64,000 bases of DNA, from positions 2,590,001-2,654,000 of the forward strand of contig NZ_OY762614.1 of NCBI RefSeq assembly GCF_963666145.1, given 5' to 3'. Source of the stretch: an uncultured Desulfobacter sp. Lineage in GTDB: Bacteria > Desulfobacterota > Desulfobacteria > Desulfobacterales > Desulfobacteraceae. A model generated the notes under the pieces. That model searched no databases. It saw only the letters and a list, made by a program, of their open reading frames with translations, and was not told the DNA's origin. Position numbers and translations under genes: made by a program. Every line of letters starts with the position of its first letter. Position 1 is the first letter of the stretch. Positions 14,584 to 23,530 of this stretch are shown here, piece after piece.

Positions 14584-15843
14584 ATGGCCAAAAAAGAGGA
14601 TGCGAACGATCAGTTTTTCTGTTCATTCTGCGGGAAAAACCAAAAAGAAGTTAAAAAACTGATAGCCGGACCCAGCGTCTATATCTGCAATGAGTGCATT
14701 AAGTTGTGCGGGGAAATTATTGAAGATGAAGAAAAAGAGCTGGCTGTCGAGCCCGAGGACACTAAAGAATTCATGGTGCCCAAACAGATCAAAGAGCAGC
14801 TGGACGCATATATAATAGAACAGGATCGTGCAAAAAAAGTCTTGTCCGTGGCGGTTTATAATCACTATAAACGTCTGGCCTCGCATCTGACAAAAAGCGG
14901 GGACGATGTTGAAATTCAGAAAAGCAATATCCTGATTATCGGACCGACCGGATGTGGAAAGACCCTTCTGGCCCAGACCCTTGCCCGATTTCTGGATGTG
15001 CCGTTTGCCATTGCCGATGCAACGGCCCTGACCGAGGCCGGCTATGTTGGTGAGGACGTGGAAAACATTATCCTCTCCCTGGTTCAAAATGCTGATTACG
15101 ACATTGAAAAGGCACAAAAGGGCATCATCTACATTGATGAGATCGACAAAATTTCCCAGAGAGGAGACAATCCGTCAATTACCCGTGATGTCTCCGGAGA
15201 GGGTGTCCAGCAGGCACTGCTCAAGATCATCGAAGGCACCATCGCTTCGGTACCGCCCAAAGGGGGAAGAAAGCACCCCCAGCAGGATTATGTAAAGGTG
15301 GACACCTCAAATATCCTGTTTATCTGCGGCGGAACCTTTACGGGTCTTGAAAAAGTGGTTGAGCGCCGTTTAACCCAGAAAACCATGGGGTTTGGTGCCC
15401 AAATCGCAAATAAAAAAGAGATAAATATCGGCGAACTGTTAGGGCAGGTAAAACCCGAAGATCTGATTAAGTTCGGTTTGATTCCCGAATTTTTAGGACG
15501 ACTTCCCATCATCACGTCCATCGGGGAGCTTAATGAAACGTCGCTGGTGAAAATTCTGACCGAGCCCAAAAATGCGCTGGTTCGGCAGTACCAGGAACTT
15601 TTTCGCATTGAAGGGGTGAATCTGCAGTTTACGGATGAAGCCCTTGAAGCCATGGCCAAGGAAGCCGTAGCCAGAAAATCCGGCGCCCGCGGGCTGCGTG
15701 CCATCATGGAGGAGACCATGATGAACATCATGTATGAAATTCCGTCCAAAAAAGATGTGGTTGAGTGCGTGGTCGGCGAAGAAGTGGTATTAAACAACGA
15801 GGATCCCATCTTGCTGTACGAACAGCCTAAAAAGCAGGCTTAG
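14584..15843 (+). CDS. clpX: ATP-dependent Clp protease ATP-binding subunit ClpX
   Basis: 419 residues. AAA+ unfoldase that feeds substrates to ClpP. The N-terminal zinc-binding domain has C13, C16, C35 and C38; Walker A is GPTGCGKT (120-127), Walker B is YIDEID, and the pore and IGF-type loops typical of ClpX are present (the MGFGA segment near 265). A terminator follows, ending the clpP-clpX unit before lon. Confidence 0.98.
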   Translation: MAKKEDANDQFFCSFCGKNQKEVKKLIAGPSVYICNECIKLCGEIIEDEEKELAVEPEDTKEFMVPKQIKEQLDAYIIEQDRAKKVLSVAVYNHYKRLASHLTKSGDDVEIQKSNILIIGPTGCGKTLLAQTLARFLDVPFAIADATALTEAGYVGEDVENIILSLVQNADYDIEKAQKGIIYIDEIDKISQRGDNPSITRDVSGEGVQQALLKIIEGTIASVPPKGGRKHPQQDYVKVDTSNILFICGGTFTGLEKVVERRLTQKTMGFGAQIANKKEINIGELLGQVKPEDLIKFGLIPEFLGRLPIITSIGELNETSLVKILTEPKNALVRQYQELFRIEGVNLQFTDEALEAMAKEAVARKSGARGLRAIMEETMMNIMYEIPSKKDVVECVVGEEVVLNNEDPILLYEQPKKQA

Positions 15844-15906
15844 ATAGTGTTTGAACGAACCATCATCGCCCAGCATTTTTCGCACAAAATTTTACCAAAC
15901 AACCGG

Positions 15907-15945
15907 AAGGCAACCCCACAATCGTGGGGCTGCCTTGGTTTTCAA
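15907..15945 (+). terminator. Rho-independent terminator after clpX
   Basis: AAGGCA-A-CCCCAC and GTGGGG-C-TGCCTT form a 13-pair stem with one mismatch around AATC, followed by GGTTTTCAATTTTT. Confidence 0.8.
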
Positions 15946-16049
15946 TTTTTATGCCTGCTGCATCCCGGCAATGTTATGGGCATACGCCCTTCAGACGGAT
16001 CGTTCGAACACGGATTTCCAGTCAGGCATTAAATAGAAAGTGTGCATCC

Positions 16050-18404
16050 ATGATCAGTATTTCCCGTTTTTTTAATCCCGAAGATGGGTCGGAAAAGGAA
16101 AACAAGACCCTTCCCCTGGTGCCCCTGAGAGATATCGTCCTCTTTCCCTTTGTGACAACCTCTATTTTTGTGGGAAGAGAGAAATCCATCAAGGCGCTTT
16201 CCCAGGCCATGGGCAGTGATAAAAAAATATTTCTTACCACCCAGAAAGATCCGGAAGTTCTAAAACCCACCCTTGAAGATATTTTTCTGGTGGGCACCGA
16301 GGCCAGGATCACCCAGTTGCTGCGCCTGCCCGATGGTACGGTGAAAGCATTGGTTGAAGGGGTTGCCCGGGGCTGTATCATTAAAATGCAGGACCAGGAT
16401 GGTTTGCAGATTGTTGATTATGTGGATGTTAATGAAAAACCGCTGGCCGAAGCCAATACAGAGGCTGCCATCCGGACGGTTCATGAATCATTCCAGCATT
16501 ATGTCAGCCTGTCCGGCGTGGTCTCCAAAAGTTTTTTCAAAGGCCTGGATGCCCTGGAGCAGTATCCGTCAAGGTATGCCGACACCATTGCCGCCCAGTT
16601 GCCCTTCAAAGTCCAGGATAAGCAAACGCTGCTGGAGTGCGGCGACATTGAAGAACGATTCTTTCTGCTTTTAAAGTTTATTCAAAAAGAGACGGAAGTT
16701 TTTTCCATGTCCCAGAAAATCAAGGGCAGGGTCAAAGAACAGATGGATAAGCTTCAAAAGCGCCACTACCTTAACGAGCAGATGCGAGCCATCCAAAAGG
16801 AGATGGGCGAGGACGGCCAGGGAGGTGAATTTGCCAACCTTGAAAAAAAGATCAAGGCCAAACGCCTGCCCAAAGAAGCCGCAGGTGTCGTACGCACGGA
16901 GCTGGAAAAACTTAAGTTGATGTCCGCAACCTCCTCGGAGGCAACCGTGGTCAGAAACTACATCGACTGGCTGATATCCCTGCCCTGGTACCGAAAAAAA
17001 AGGGTAAAAAACGAGCTTTCAAAGGCGGAACAAATTCTGGACCGAGATCATTACGGACTGAAAAAACCCAAAGAGAGAATTCTTGAGTATCTCGCGGTTC
17101 AGATTCTGGTCAAAAAAATAAAAGGCCCGATTCTGTGCCTGGTGGGCCCCCCGGGGGTCGGCAAAACATCCCTTGCCCGTTCTGTTGCCACAGCAACAGG
17201 ACGCTCGTTTGCAAGAATATCCCTGGGCGGGGTGCGTGATGAGGCCGAAATTCGAGGACACCGCAGAACCTATGTCGGTGCCATGCCCGGGAAAATCATC
17301 CAGACGCTTAAAAAAGTGGGCTTTAATAACCCGGTATTCTGCCTTGACGAAATTGACAAAATGACTAGTGATTTCAGAGGAGATCCCTCCTCAGCCCTCC
17401 TGGAAGCACTGGATCCCGAACAAAACAAAAATTTTAACGATCACTATCTTGAAGTGGATTACGATCTGTCGGAAATTTTATTTATCACCACCGCAAATAC
17501 CCTGCATGAAATCCCCGCCCCCCTGCGTGACCGCATGGAGGTGATCCAGATACCCGGGTATACCGACTATGAAAAATACCAGATTGCCACCGGATACCTG
17601 ATCCCCAAGCAGGTGCATGAAAACGGATTAGAGGATTGTGATATCACGTTTTCAAAACCTGCGATTGAAATGATTATCAAAGAGTACACCAAAGAAGCCG
17701 GGGTGAGAAATCTTGAGCGTGAACTCTCTTCCGTACTTAGAAAAATTGCCACGGAAATTGTACGAACCCAGACGCGAAAAAAACATCAGGTCACAGCAAA
17801 CACGGTTTCAAAATATCTGGGACAGTCTAAATTTAGAAATTCCATTCTGGAACAGGAAGATAAAACCGGTATTGTTACCGGACTTGCCTGGACCCAGGCC
17901 GGCGGCGAGCTTTTAACCATTGAGGCGGTGACCATGCCGGGCAAGGGAAACGTAATGGTTACCGGCAAGCTTGGAGAAGTGATGAAAGAAAGCTCCCAGG
18001 CGGCTGTATCCTACGTCCGCTCAAGGAGCGGTGAACTTAATATCCGGGAGGATTTTTATAAGGATACAGACATACACATCCATGTACCCGAAGGGGCCAT
18101 TCCCAAAGATGGACCTTCCGCCGGTATTGCCATGTGTACGGCCGTCGTCTCCATTCTCACGGGACAACCCGTAAGCCGGACAGTGGCCATGACAGGGGAA
18201 ATTACCCTTCGCGGACGGGTGCTTCCCATTGGCGGCCTAAAGGAAAAACTTCTGGCAGCCCATGCCAATGGGATTAAGAAAGTTATCCTCTGCAAAGAGA
18301 ATGAAAAAGACATCATAGACGTGCCCAGAGCTATTCAAAAGCAGCTTGATATTGCCTATGTGGAAAGTATGGCTGAAGTGCTTGAACACGCCCTGGTCAA
18401 ATAA
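16050..18404 (+). CDS. lon: ATP-dependent Lon protease
   Basis: 784 residues from the ATG at 16050, the usual length for bacterial Lon. The open frame extends further upstream, but that stretch crosses the clpX terminator and lacks Lon-like sequence. The LON substrate-binding domain (LPLVPLRDIVLFP, about 21-33) is followed by the AAA+ module (GPPGVGKTSLA) and the protease domain with the catalytic dyad S690 (KDGPSAG) and K733 (GGLKEKL). It degrades misfolded and regulatory proteins. Confidence 0.97.
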   Translation: MISISRFFNPEDGSEKENKTLPLVPLRDIVLFPFVTTSIFVGREKSIKALSQAMGSDKKIFLTTQKDPEVLKPTLEDIFLVGTEARITQLLRLPDGTVKALVEGVARGCIIKMQDQDGLQIVDYVDVNEKPLAEANTEAAIRTVHESFQHYVSLSGVVSKSFFKGLDALEQYPSRYADTIAAQLPFKVQDKQTLLECGDIEERFFLLLKFIQKETEVFSMSQKIKGRVKEQMDKLQKRHYLNEQMRAIQKEMGEDGQGGEFANLEKKIKAKRLPKEAAGVVRTELEKLKLMSATSSEATVVRNYIDWLISLPWYRKKRVKNELSKAEQILDRDHYGLKKPKERILEYLAVQILVKKIKGPILCLVGPPGVGKTSLARSVATATGRSFARISLGGVRDEAEIRGHRRTYVGAMPGKIIQTLKKVGFNNPVFCLDEIDKMTSDFRGDPSSALLEALDPEQNKNFNDHYLEVDYDLSEILFITTANTLHEIPAPLRDRMEVIQIPGYTDYEKYQIATGYLIPKQVHENGLEDCDITFSKPAIEMIIKEYTKEAGVRNLERELSSVLRKIATEIVRTQTRKKHQVTANTVSKYLGQSKFRNSILEQEDKTGIVTGLAWTQAGGELLTIEAVTMPGKGNVMVTGKLGEVMKESSQAAVSYVRSRSGELNIREDFYKDTDIHIHVPEGAIPKDGPSAGIAMCTAVVSILTGQPVSRTVAMTGEITLRGRVLPIGGLKEKLLAAHANGIKKVILCKENEKDIIDVPRAIQKQLDIAYVESMAEVLEHALVK

Positions 18405-18444
18405 ACTTGTTATCCAACGACGTTCAACGTCGTATAAAAATAAT

Positions 18445-18486
18445 AAATCGCTGCACTCAAAATTTGTGTGCCGCGATTTTTTATTT
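18445..18486. terminator. Terminator between convergent lon and rho
   Basis: AAATCGC-T-GCAC pairs with GTGC-C-GCGATTT across one mismatch, followed on the plus strand by a run of T. It serves lon and possibly the convergent rho. Confidence 0.75.
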
Positions 18487-18509
18487 TAATGCTATGAAAA
18501 ATAAGGTCT

Positions 18510-19586
18510 TTACAGGCCGTCTTCGATCATGGATAAAAACTGCGCCATGGCAGTCACTTCGTCTAACTGTGAAATACTGCGGCGTATATTCACCATAGCT
18601 TCATACTCTTCAGCCCCCATCAACAGATCTTCTTTCCGGGTTCCGGATTTGTTGATATTGATGGCCGGCCACAATCTTTGTTCGGCACACGCCCTGGACA
18701 GATAAAGATCCATATTGCCGGTACCTTTGAATTCCTGAAAAATGACATCATCCATGCGGCTGCCGGTCTCAACCAGAATGGTTGCAATGATTGTAAGGGA
18801 ACCGCCGTTTTCAAGCTTACGCGCCCCCCCGAAAATTTTCCGGGGAAACTCCATGGCATTTGCGCCAAGACCGCCGCTCATGGTTTTGCCATAGGAATCG
18901 GTGTCAATATTAAAGGCCCGGGTCATCCGGGTTAAAGAGTCGATGAAAACAACGGCATCCTGACCGATCTCCGTACATCTGATGGCCGTGTGCATCGCAA
19001 GTCGCGTCATTCTCATGTGCTGACCGATTTGCTGATCAGCAGAAGAATAAAGAACATTGGCCTCTGCCAAGCCCCTCTGGAAATCGGTAACTTCCTCTGG
19101 CCGTTCATCCACAAGCAATACAAAGACCTTGGCTTCGGGATGATTGGTGACCACGGAATTTGCCATATGCCTTAAAATTGTTGTTTTACCGGATTTTGGC
19201 GGTGCGATGATCAAGCCCCGCTGGCCCATGCCAATGGGGACAATCAGATCCAGCGCTTTTCCTGTCAGGTCATCAGGCCCCTGGGCAAGCTGATACCGTT
19301 CAAAAGGGTTAATGCTGACCTGCTCCTGGAGCATCGGTGTTCTTATAAACTCGTCAAAGGGAAGCCCATTGATAGTCTCAATACGTATAAGGGCAACATT
19401 TACGTTCTGCGAGCTTTTTTTCTCTCCATAGCCTTGAATAAAACTGCCTTCCCTGAGGTTAAGTTTGCGTATCAGGCTGTTGGGTACATAGGGATTTTCA
19501 GGCTTGGGATTGAAATTTTCTTCAATATTCCTGAGAAAACCAAAACCCTTGTCCATGATTTCCAGATATCCCTGAACAGGTTCCAT
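18510..19586 (-). CDS. rho: Transcription termination factor Rho, short form
   Basis: 358 residues, about 60 fewer than the E. coli protein. It begins directly with the cold-shock RNA-binding domain (GYLEIMDKGFGFLRN) and lacks the N-terminal helical Rho_N domain. The ATG at 19586 has TAGGAGT six bases upstream, so the short start is well supported. The ATPase core is intact: PPKSGKTT (Walker A), DERPEEVTD and the DSLTRM segment. The secondary RNA-contact loops (SGGLGANAM) are divergent from E. coli. It could be the sole Rho or a paralogue. Confidence 0.9.
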   Translation of the reverse strand: MEPVQGYLEIMDKGFGFLRNIEENFNPKPENPYVPNSLIRKLNLREGSFIQGYGEKKSSQNVNVALIRIETINGLPFDEFIRTPMLQEQVSINPFERYQLAQGPDDLTGKALDLIVPIGMGQRGLIIAPPKSGKTTILRHMANSVVTNHPEAKVFVLLVDERPEEVTDFQRGLAEANVLYSSADQQIGQHMRMTRLAMHTAIRCTEIGQDAVVFIDSLTRMTRAFNIDTDSYGKTMSGGLGANAMEFPRKIFGGARKLENGGSLTIIATILVETGSRMDDVIFQEFKGTGNMDLYLSRACAEQRLWPAININKSGTRKEDLLMGAEEYEAMVNIRRSISQLDEVTAMAQFLSMIEDGL

Positions 19587-20142
19587 TATTGACTCCTAAA
19601 TTAAACGTTTACCGCTGACATTATAAATCAAAAATCCCATAAATGCGATGCCCCTGGTTTTATTTTGATGGTTGTCAGGAAAAAAGATGATAAGATTTTG
19701 CATTCAATTATTCTATAATGTTTACATATTAATGGGGTAGCATAGCAATGTCATTATAATTTTGCAAGGATTTGATGATATTCCTGATTGTTCGTTCGGG
19801 CACAACCAGGCAACGTAAAGATTCCGGCCTGCAGCGCCAGGCTTTGATTTGGCCAGGAACGCTTCGATTATTATCCCATGGAAGTGTCACGGACCATAGA
19901 CCTCAACGGCTGACAAATCCAGCATGTAAAATGTTACGGAGTATTTTCCAGAAACTGGTTTCACTGGCAATCACACGGATCAACCGGAAAAAAGGCTGCC
20001 GATGGATTAACCGGGTCCCGGCCGAACAAACCGGCCGAGTTCCGGCCGCACCCAAAACAAAACAGACTGAAGCCCTTTGCCCCCATAAATAGCCCTGAAA
20101 ACCATTTTTTTTGCATTAGAGAAAAAAAAAGATTCTTTTTGC
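19587..20142. other. Intergenic stretch without a supported gene
   Basis: About 560 bases between the divergent rho gene and the tRNA promoter. An open frame of 106 codons (19772-20092) is very rich in Arg, Lys, Pro and Gln, has no recognisable domain and is not supported. AT-rich segments near 19690-19760 could hold the rho promoter. No RNA gene was recognised. Confidence 0.5.
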
Positions 20143-20171
20143 TTGACACCCACATGGGGGCTTGGTATATA
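20143..20171 (+). promoter_or_regulatory. Sigma70-type promoter of the tRNA-Val/tRNA-Asp unit
   Basis: TTGACA at 20143-20148, 17-base spacer, TATATA at 20166-20171, followed 12 bases later by the tRNA-Val gene. The discriminator is GC-rich (TGCTGCCG), as in stable RNA promoters. Confidence 0.85.
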
Positions 20172-20183
20172 TGCTGCCGTTTC

Positions 20184-20259
20184 GGGCGATTAACTCAGCT
20201 GGGAGAGTGCAAGCCTTACAAGCTTGAAGTCGCAGGTTCGATCCCTGCATCGCCCACCA
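20184..20259 (+). tRNA. tRNA-Val (anticodon TAC)
   Basis: 76 bases with encoded CCA. Acceptor GGGCGAT pairs with ATCGCCC, the anticodon stem CAAGC/GCTTG encloses CTTACAA, and the T-loop is TTCGATC. It is co-transcribed with tRNA-Asp 15 bases downstream. Confidence 0.96.
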
Positions 20260-20274
20260 GAAACAACAAACCAC

Positions 20275-20351
20275 GGGGGTGTAGTTCAGTTGGTTAGAAC
20301 GCTAGCCTGTCACGCTAGAGGCCGCGAGTTCGAGTCTCGTCACTCCCGCCA
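20275..20351 (+). tRNA. tRNA-Asp (anticodon GTC)
   Basis: 77 bases with encoded CCA and discriminator G. The anticodon stem CTAGC/GCTAG encloses CTGTCAC, and the T-arm is CGAG TTCGAGT CTCG. A strong terminator follows. Confidence 0.96.
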
Positions 20352-20360
20352 CAATATAGA

Positions 20361-20399
20361 AAGGGCTTTTGAGGAAACTCAAAAGCCCTTTTTGCTTTT
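20361..20399 (+). terminator. Terminator of the tRNA unit
   Basis: AAGGGCTTTTGAG and CTCAAAAGCCCTT form a perfect 13-bp stem with loop GAAA, followed by TTTGCTTTT. Confidence 0.93.
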
Positions 20400-20415
20400 A
20401 GCTCAAAAAACAAAC

Positions 20416-20451
20416 AACCGGCCATGGCGTAAAACTGCGCCATGGCCGGTT
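20416..20451 (-). terminator. Terminator of leuB
   Basis: AACCGGCCATGGCG and its perfect complement form a 14-bp stem. Read on the minus strand it is followed by GTTTGTTTTTTG, and it lies 23 bases past the leuB stop codon. Confidence 0.85.
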
Positions 20452-20473
20452 ACTTTAGGGATAAAGAAGCGCC

Positions 20474-21565
20474 TTAGGCCCGCTGGGTATTTTTCAGGGC
20501 ATTGATAATCTCAGTTCCCATTTCTTGGGTATTGACAGCGTTCTCTTTTTTATCTGTCAAATCTGCAGTGAGAATGCCTTGGTCGAGAACATCGGAAATT
20601 GCGGCTTCAATGGCATCCGCTGCCTGGATTTCTCCAAAGGTGTATCTCAGCATCATGGCTGCGGACAAAATCTGGGCAATGGGGTTGGCAATGCCTTTGC
20701 CCGCAATGTCAGGCGCAGAACCGCCGGCCGGTTCATAAAGGCCGAATTTCTTTTCATTCAGGCTGGCTGAGGAGAGCAGACCCATTGAACCGGTAATCAT
20801 GGCGCATTCGTCGGATATAATGTCCCCAAACATATTCCCGCACAACAGCACATCAAATTGCTGGGGGTTTCGAATCAGCTGCATGGCAGCATTGTCCACA
20901 TATATATGGTTCAAGGTGACATCCGGATATGATTTGGATACCTCTATGACCACCTCCCGCCACAGAACCATGGAGGTCAGCACATTGGCCTTGTCCACAG
21001 ATGACACAATACTGCGCCGTTTCCTGGCAGCCTCAAAGGCCATCTTGGCAATCCGCTCAATTTCGAATCGGGAATAAACCATGGTATCAAATGCGGTTTC
21101 ATCGGGACCTGTACCCCTTTTGCCTCTAGGTTGACCAAAATAGAGCCCGCCGGTCAGCTCCCTGACACATAAAATGTCAAATCCGTTTTTTATAATTTCC
21201 GGTTTCAGTGGCGAAGCGGATGCAAGGGAGGGGAATACCTTGGAGGGTCTCAGGTTGCAATATAGACCAAAATGTTTACGCAATTTCAGAAGCGAAGCGC
21301 GTTCGGGCTGCTCCTCGGGCGGCAGATGTTCCCACTTCGGGCCGCCAACAGAACCAAATAAAATGGCATCTTTTTGTTCGCACAATGCCAGGGTTGAGTC
21401 CGGCAGTGCTTTACCATGATTATCAATGCCTGCACCGCCCACGTCCGCGTATTCATAAGATAATTCAAAATCAAAAAGCTCGGCAGCCTTATCAAGCACC
21501 CGGATTGCCTGGGCCATAACCTCAGGACCAATGCCATCACCGGCAAGTACAGCAATGTTATTCAA
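20474..21565 (-). CDS. leuB: 3-isopropylmalate dehydrogenase
   Basis: 363 residues. It oxidises and decarboxylates 3-isopropylmalate with NAD in leucine biosynthesis. The family signature NMFGDIISDECAMITGS and the NAD-binding GSAPDIAGKGIANP are present, as is the conserved arginine substrate motif RELTGGLYFG. Start is TTG at 21565 with TAGGAGG 8 bases upstream. It stands alone here with its own terminator, divergent from pepA. Confidence 0.96.
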   Translation of the reverse strand: MNNIAVLAGDGIGPEVMAQAIRVLDKAAELFDFELSYEYADVGGAGIDNHGKALPDSTLALCEQKDAILFGSVGGPKWEHLPPEEQPERASLLKLRKHFGLYCNLRPSKVFPSLASASPLKPEIIKNGFDILCVRELTGGLYFGQPRGKRGTGPDETAFDTMVYSRFEIERIAKMAFEAARKRRSIVSSVDKANVLTSMVLWREVVIEVSKSYPDVTLNHIYVDNAAMQLIRNPQQFDVLLCGNMFGDIISDECAMITGSMGLLSSASLNEKKFGLYEPAGGSAPDIAGKGIANPIAQILSAAMMLRYTFGEIQAADAIEAAISDVLDQGILTADLTDKKENAVNTQEMGTEIINALKNTQRA

Positions 21566-21974
21566 TGTTTTTGCCTCCTATAAGTTTATAAATAATTAAT
21601 TTAATTAAGGTATACTGGAATATTTTTAATAAGGCAAGATGCAAGCACAACAATTTATGAATCTTACCGGGGTTGTTTGACCATTGCCTTTTAAGTGGCC
21701 TTTAAACAGTCAACAATTCGCTGTCGGAAAAATTATAGACCACTCAATTATTATCACATTTTATCAAGATACCTCATTTTATGACGGTTATTATCTGAAT
21801 TCTTTTACCTGGCCCGGGTTTTATGGTAAATTCTAATAGATTTAAACTTTCAAAGAACAGCCCTGGGCTGACCGGGTAACTCAATACCCAGGTTCAACTC
21901 ACAACAAAATATGAAAGTCATTTAACAACGGATTGGAACATTCATAAATAAAAACCGGTAAAAAAGGTGTCCCC
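21566..21974. other. Divergent promoter region of leuB and pepA
   Basis: 409 bases, AT-rich near leuB. No open frame, RNA gene or clear leucine-type leader peptide was found. The promoters of both genes must lie here. Confidence 0.5.
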
Positions 21975-23516
21975 ATGAAAAAAGATCGTATTACCACCAT
22001 CACCAAAGCTGCCGAAACCATTAAAACAGATCTACTGGTATATTTTGCCGTGGAAAAAAAGGGCAAAATGCCTGCATGCGATGCCGTTGTGCAGCGGCAG
22101 GTCAAAAAGGCCTTTGAGCTGAAAGATTTTTCCGGCAAAGCCGCAGAACAAATATTGTTTTATCCGACGGAACAGTCAAAAATTTCTGCTGTCCGGGTTC
22201 TGATTTTGGGTACAGGCCCCGTGAATAAGGAAAAGGACGAAGGGGATGCCCTGGACATGCTGCGGGAGGCCGGTGGGCAGGTCGCCAAGGTGTGTGCTTC
22301 AGTTAAGGCCAAGGAGGTTGTGATCAGCCTGCCCTCTTCCAAACAATTGTCTCCGGCCATAGATGATCCGGAAATGTCCGCCGGTGCGCTGGCAGAAGGT
22401 ATCATTCTTGGCGATTACCGGTTTGACAAATATAAAGAAAGCACCAAGAAAAAAACCGACTATCCCGGACTTGGTGGGATAAAATTCGTATGCAGCGACA
22501 ATCTTAAAACCGTACGCCAGGGTATCGAAAAGGCAAAGAATGCCGCTTTTGCCGCCTGTACGGCACGTGATATGGCCAATGAACCCGGCAATCACTGGAC
22601 CTCAGCCGATTTTGCGGCATATGCCAAACAACTTGCCGCAGAAACAGGGCTGGGCTATCGGTGTCTTGAAAAAAAAGAGCTGGAGCAGATGGGCATGGGC
22701 GGAATTATTGCCGTCAACCAGGGCTCCCATGTGCCGGCACGCATGATTGTTCTGGAGTATCTACCCGAAGAGCGCACCGAAACCATTCTCCTTGTGGGCA
22801 AGGGCCTGACCTTTGATTCCGGGGGCATCAGCATTAAGCCGTCTGCGGGTATGGAGGATATGAAATACGATATGTGCGGCGGTGCTGCGGTGATGTGCGC
22901 CATGCAGGCCGTGGCCCTTGAAAAGCCAAGTGTGGGGGTTGTGGCCATCGTGCCTGCCACGGATAATATGTCCGGATCCAGGGCCACGCACCCCGGCGAC
23001 ATTATCAGTCACTACAACGGGGTGACCAGTGAAGTGATCAACACCGATGCAGAAGGCCGCCTGATCCTGGCCGATGCCCTGGCCTGGGGCGTTGAAACGT
23101 TCAACCCCACCTGCGTTCTTGATGCAGCAACCCTGACAGGGGCCGTCATCATCGGCCTTGGGCATCATTATACAGGGCTTGTGTCCAACAATGATGCCCT
23201 GGTTAAAGCGGTGGAGTCTGCCGGAAATCTTGCCGGAGAACCTGTCTGGCGTCTGCCCTTAAATAAAAACTATGAAAAACAGATCGAATCCAATGTGGCG
23301 GATATCAAAAACACCGGCGGAAAACCGGCCGGCACCATCACCGCAGCTGCATATCTGTCAAATTTTATCGGAAAGACCCCCTGGGCACACCTGGACATTG
23401 CAGGCACGGCCTGGGATTTTACAAAAAAAGCGTATATTCCCAAGGGACCTTCGGGAATCACCACTAGAACATTTATCAACTTGGTGCGAAACTGGAAAAC
23501 AGGCGCGTTAAAATAG
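21975..23516 (+). CDS. pepA: Leucyl aminopeptidase (M17 family)
   Basis: 513 residues, the usual length. Two-metal aminopeptidase that removes N-terminal residues from peptides in the cytoplasm. The C-terminal catalytic domain shows GKGLTFDSGGISIKPS (metal and lysine ligands) and the signature NTDAEGRLILADAL with the catalytic arginine. AAAGGTG is six bases before the ATG. It is followed 14 bases later by mutY. Confidence 0.96.
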   Translation: MKKDRITTITKAAETIKTDLLVYFAVEKKGKMPACDAVVQRQVKKAFELKDFSGKAAEQILFYPTEQSKISAVRVLILGTGPVNKEKDEGDALDMLREAGGQVAKVCASVKAKEVVISLPSSKQLSPAIDDPEMSAGALAEGIILGDYRFDKYKESTKKKTDYPGLGGIKFVCSDNLKTVRQGIEKAKNAAFAACTARDMANEPGNHWTSADFAAYAKQLAAETGLGYRCLEKKELEQMGMGGIIAVNQGSHVPARMIVLEYLPEERTETILLVGKGLTFDSGGISIKPSAGMEDMKYDMCGGAAVMCAMQAVALEKPSVGVVAIVPATDNMSGSRATHPGDIISHYNGVTSEVINTDAEGRLILADALAWGVETFNPTCVLDAATLTGAVIIGLGHHYTGLVSNNDALVKAVESAGNLAGEPVWRLPLNKNYEKQIESNVADIKNTGGKPAGTITAAAYLSNFIGKTPWAHLDIAGTAWDFTKKAYIPKGPSGITTRTFINLVRNWKTGALK

Positions 23517-23530
23517 TTCAATCGGCCCTA

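Noticed and set aside
15924..16049. Upstream extension of the lon reading frame
   Set aside because: It crosses the clpX terminator, has no ribosome binding site and encodes sequence unlike Lon; the ATG at 16050 gives the normal length.
19772..20092. 106-codon plus-strand frame between rho and the tRNA genes
   Set aside because: No domain, composition dominated by Arg, Lys, Pro and Gln, ends in the tRNA promoter region. It has an AAGGA-like sequence but nothing else supports it.
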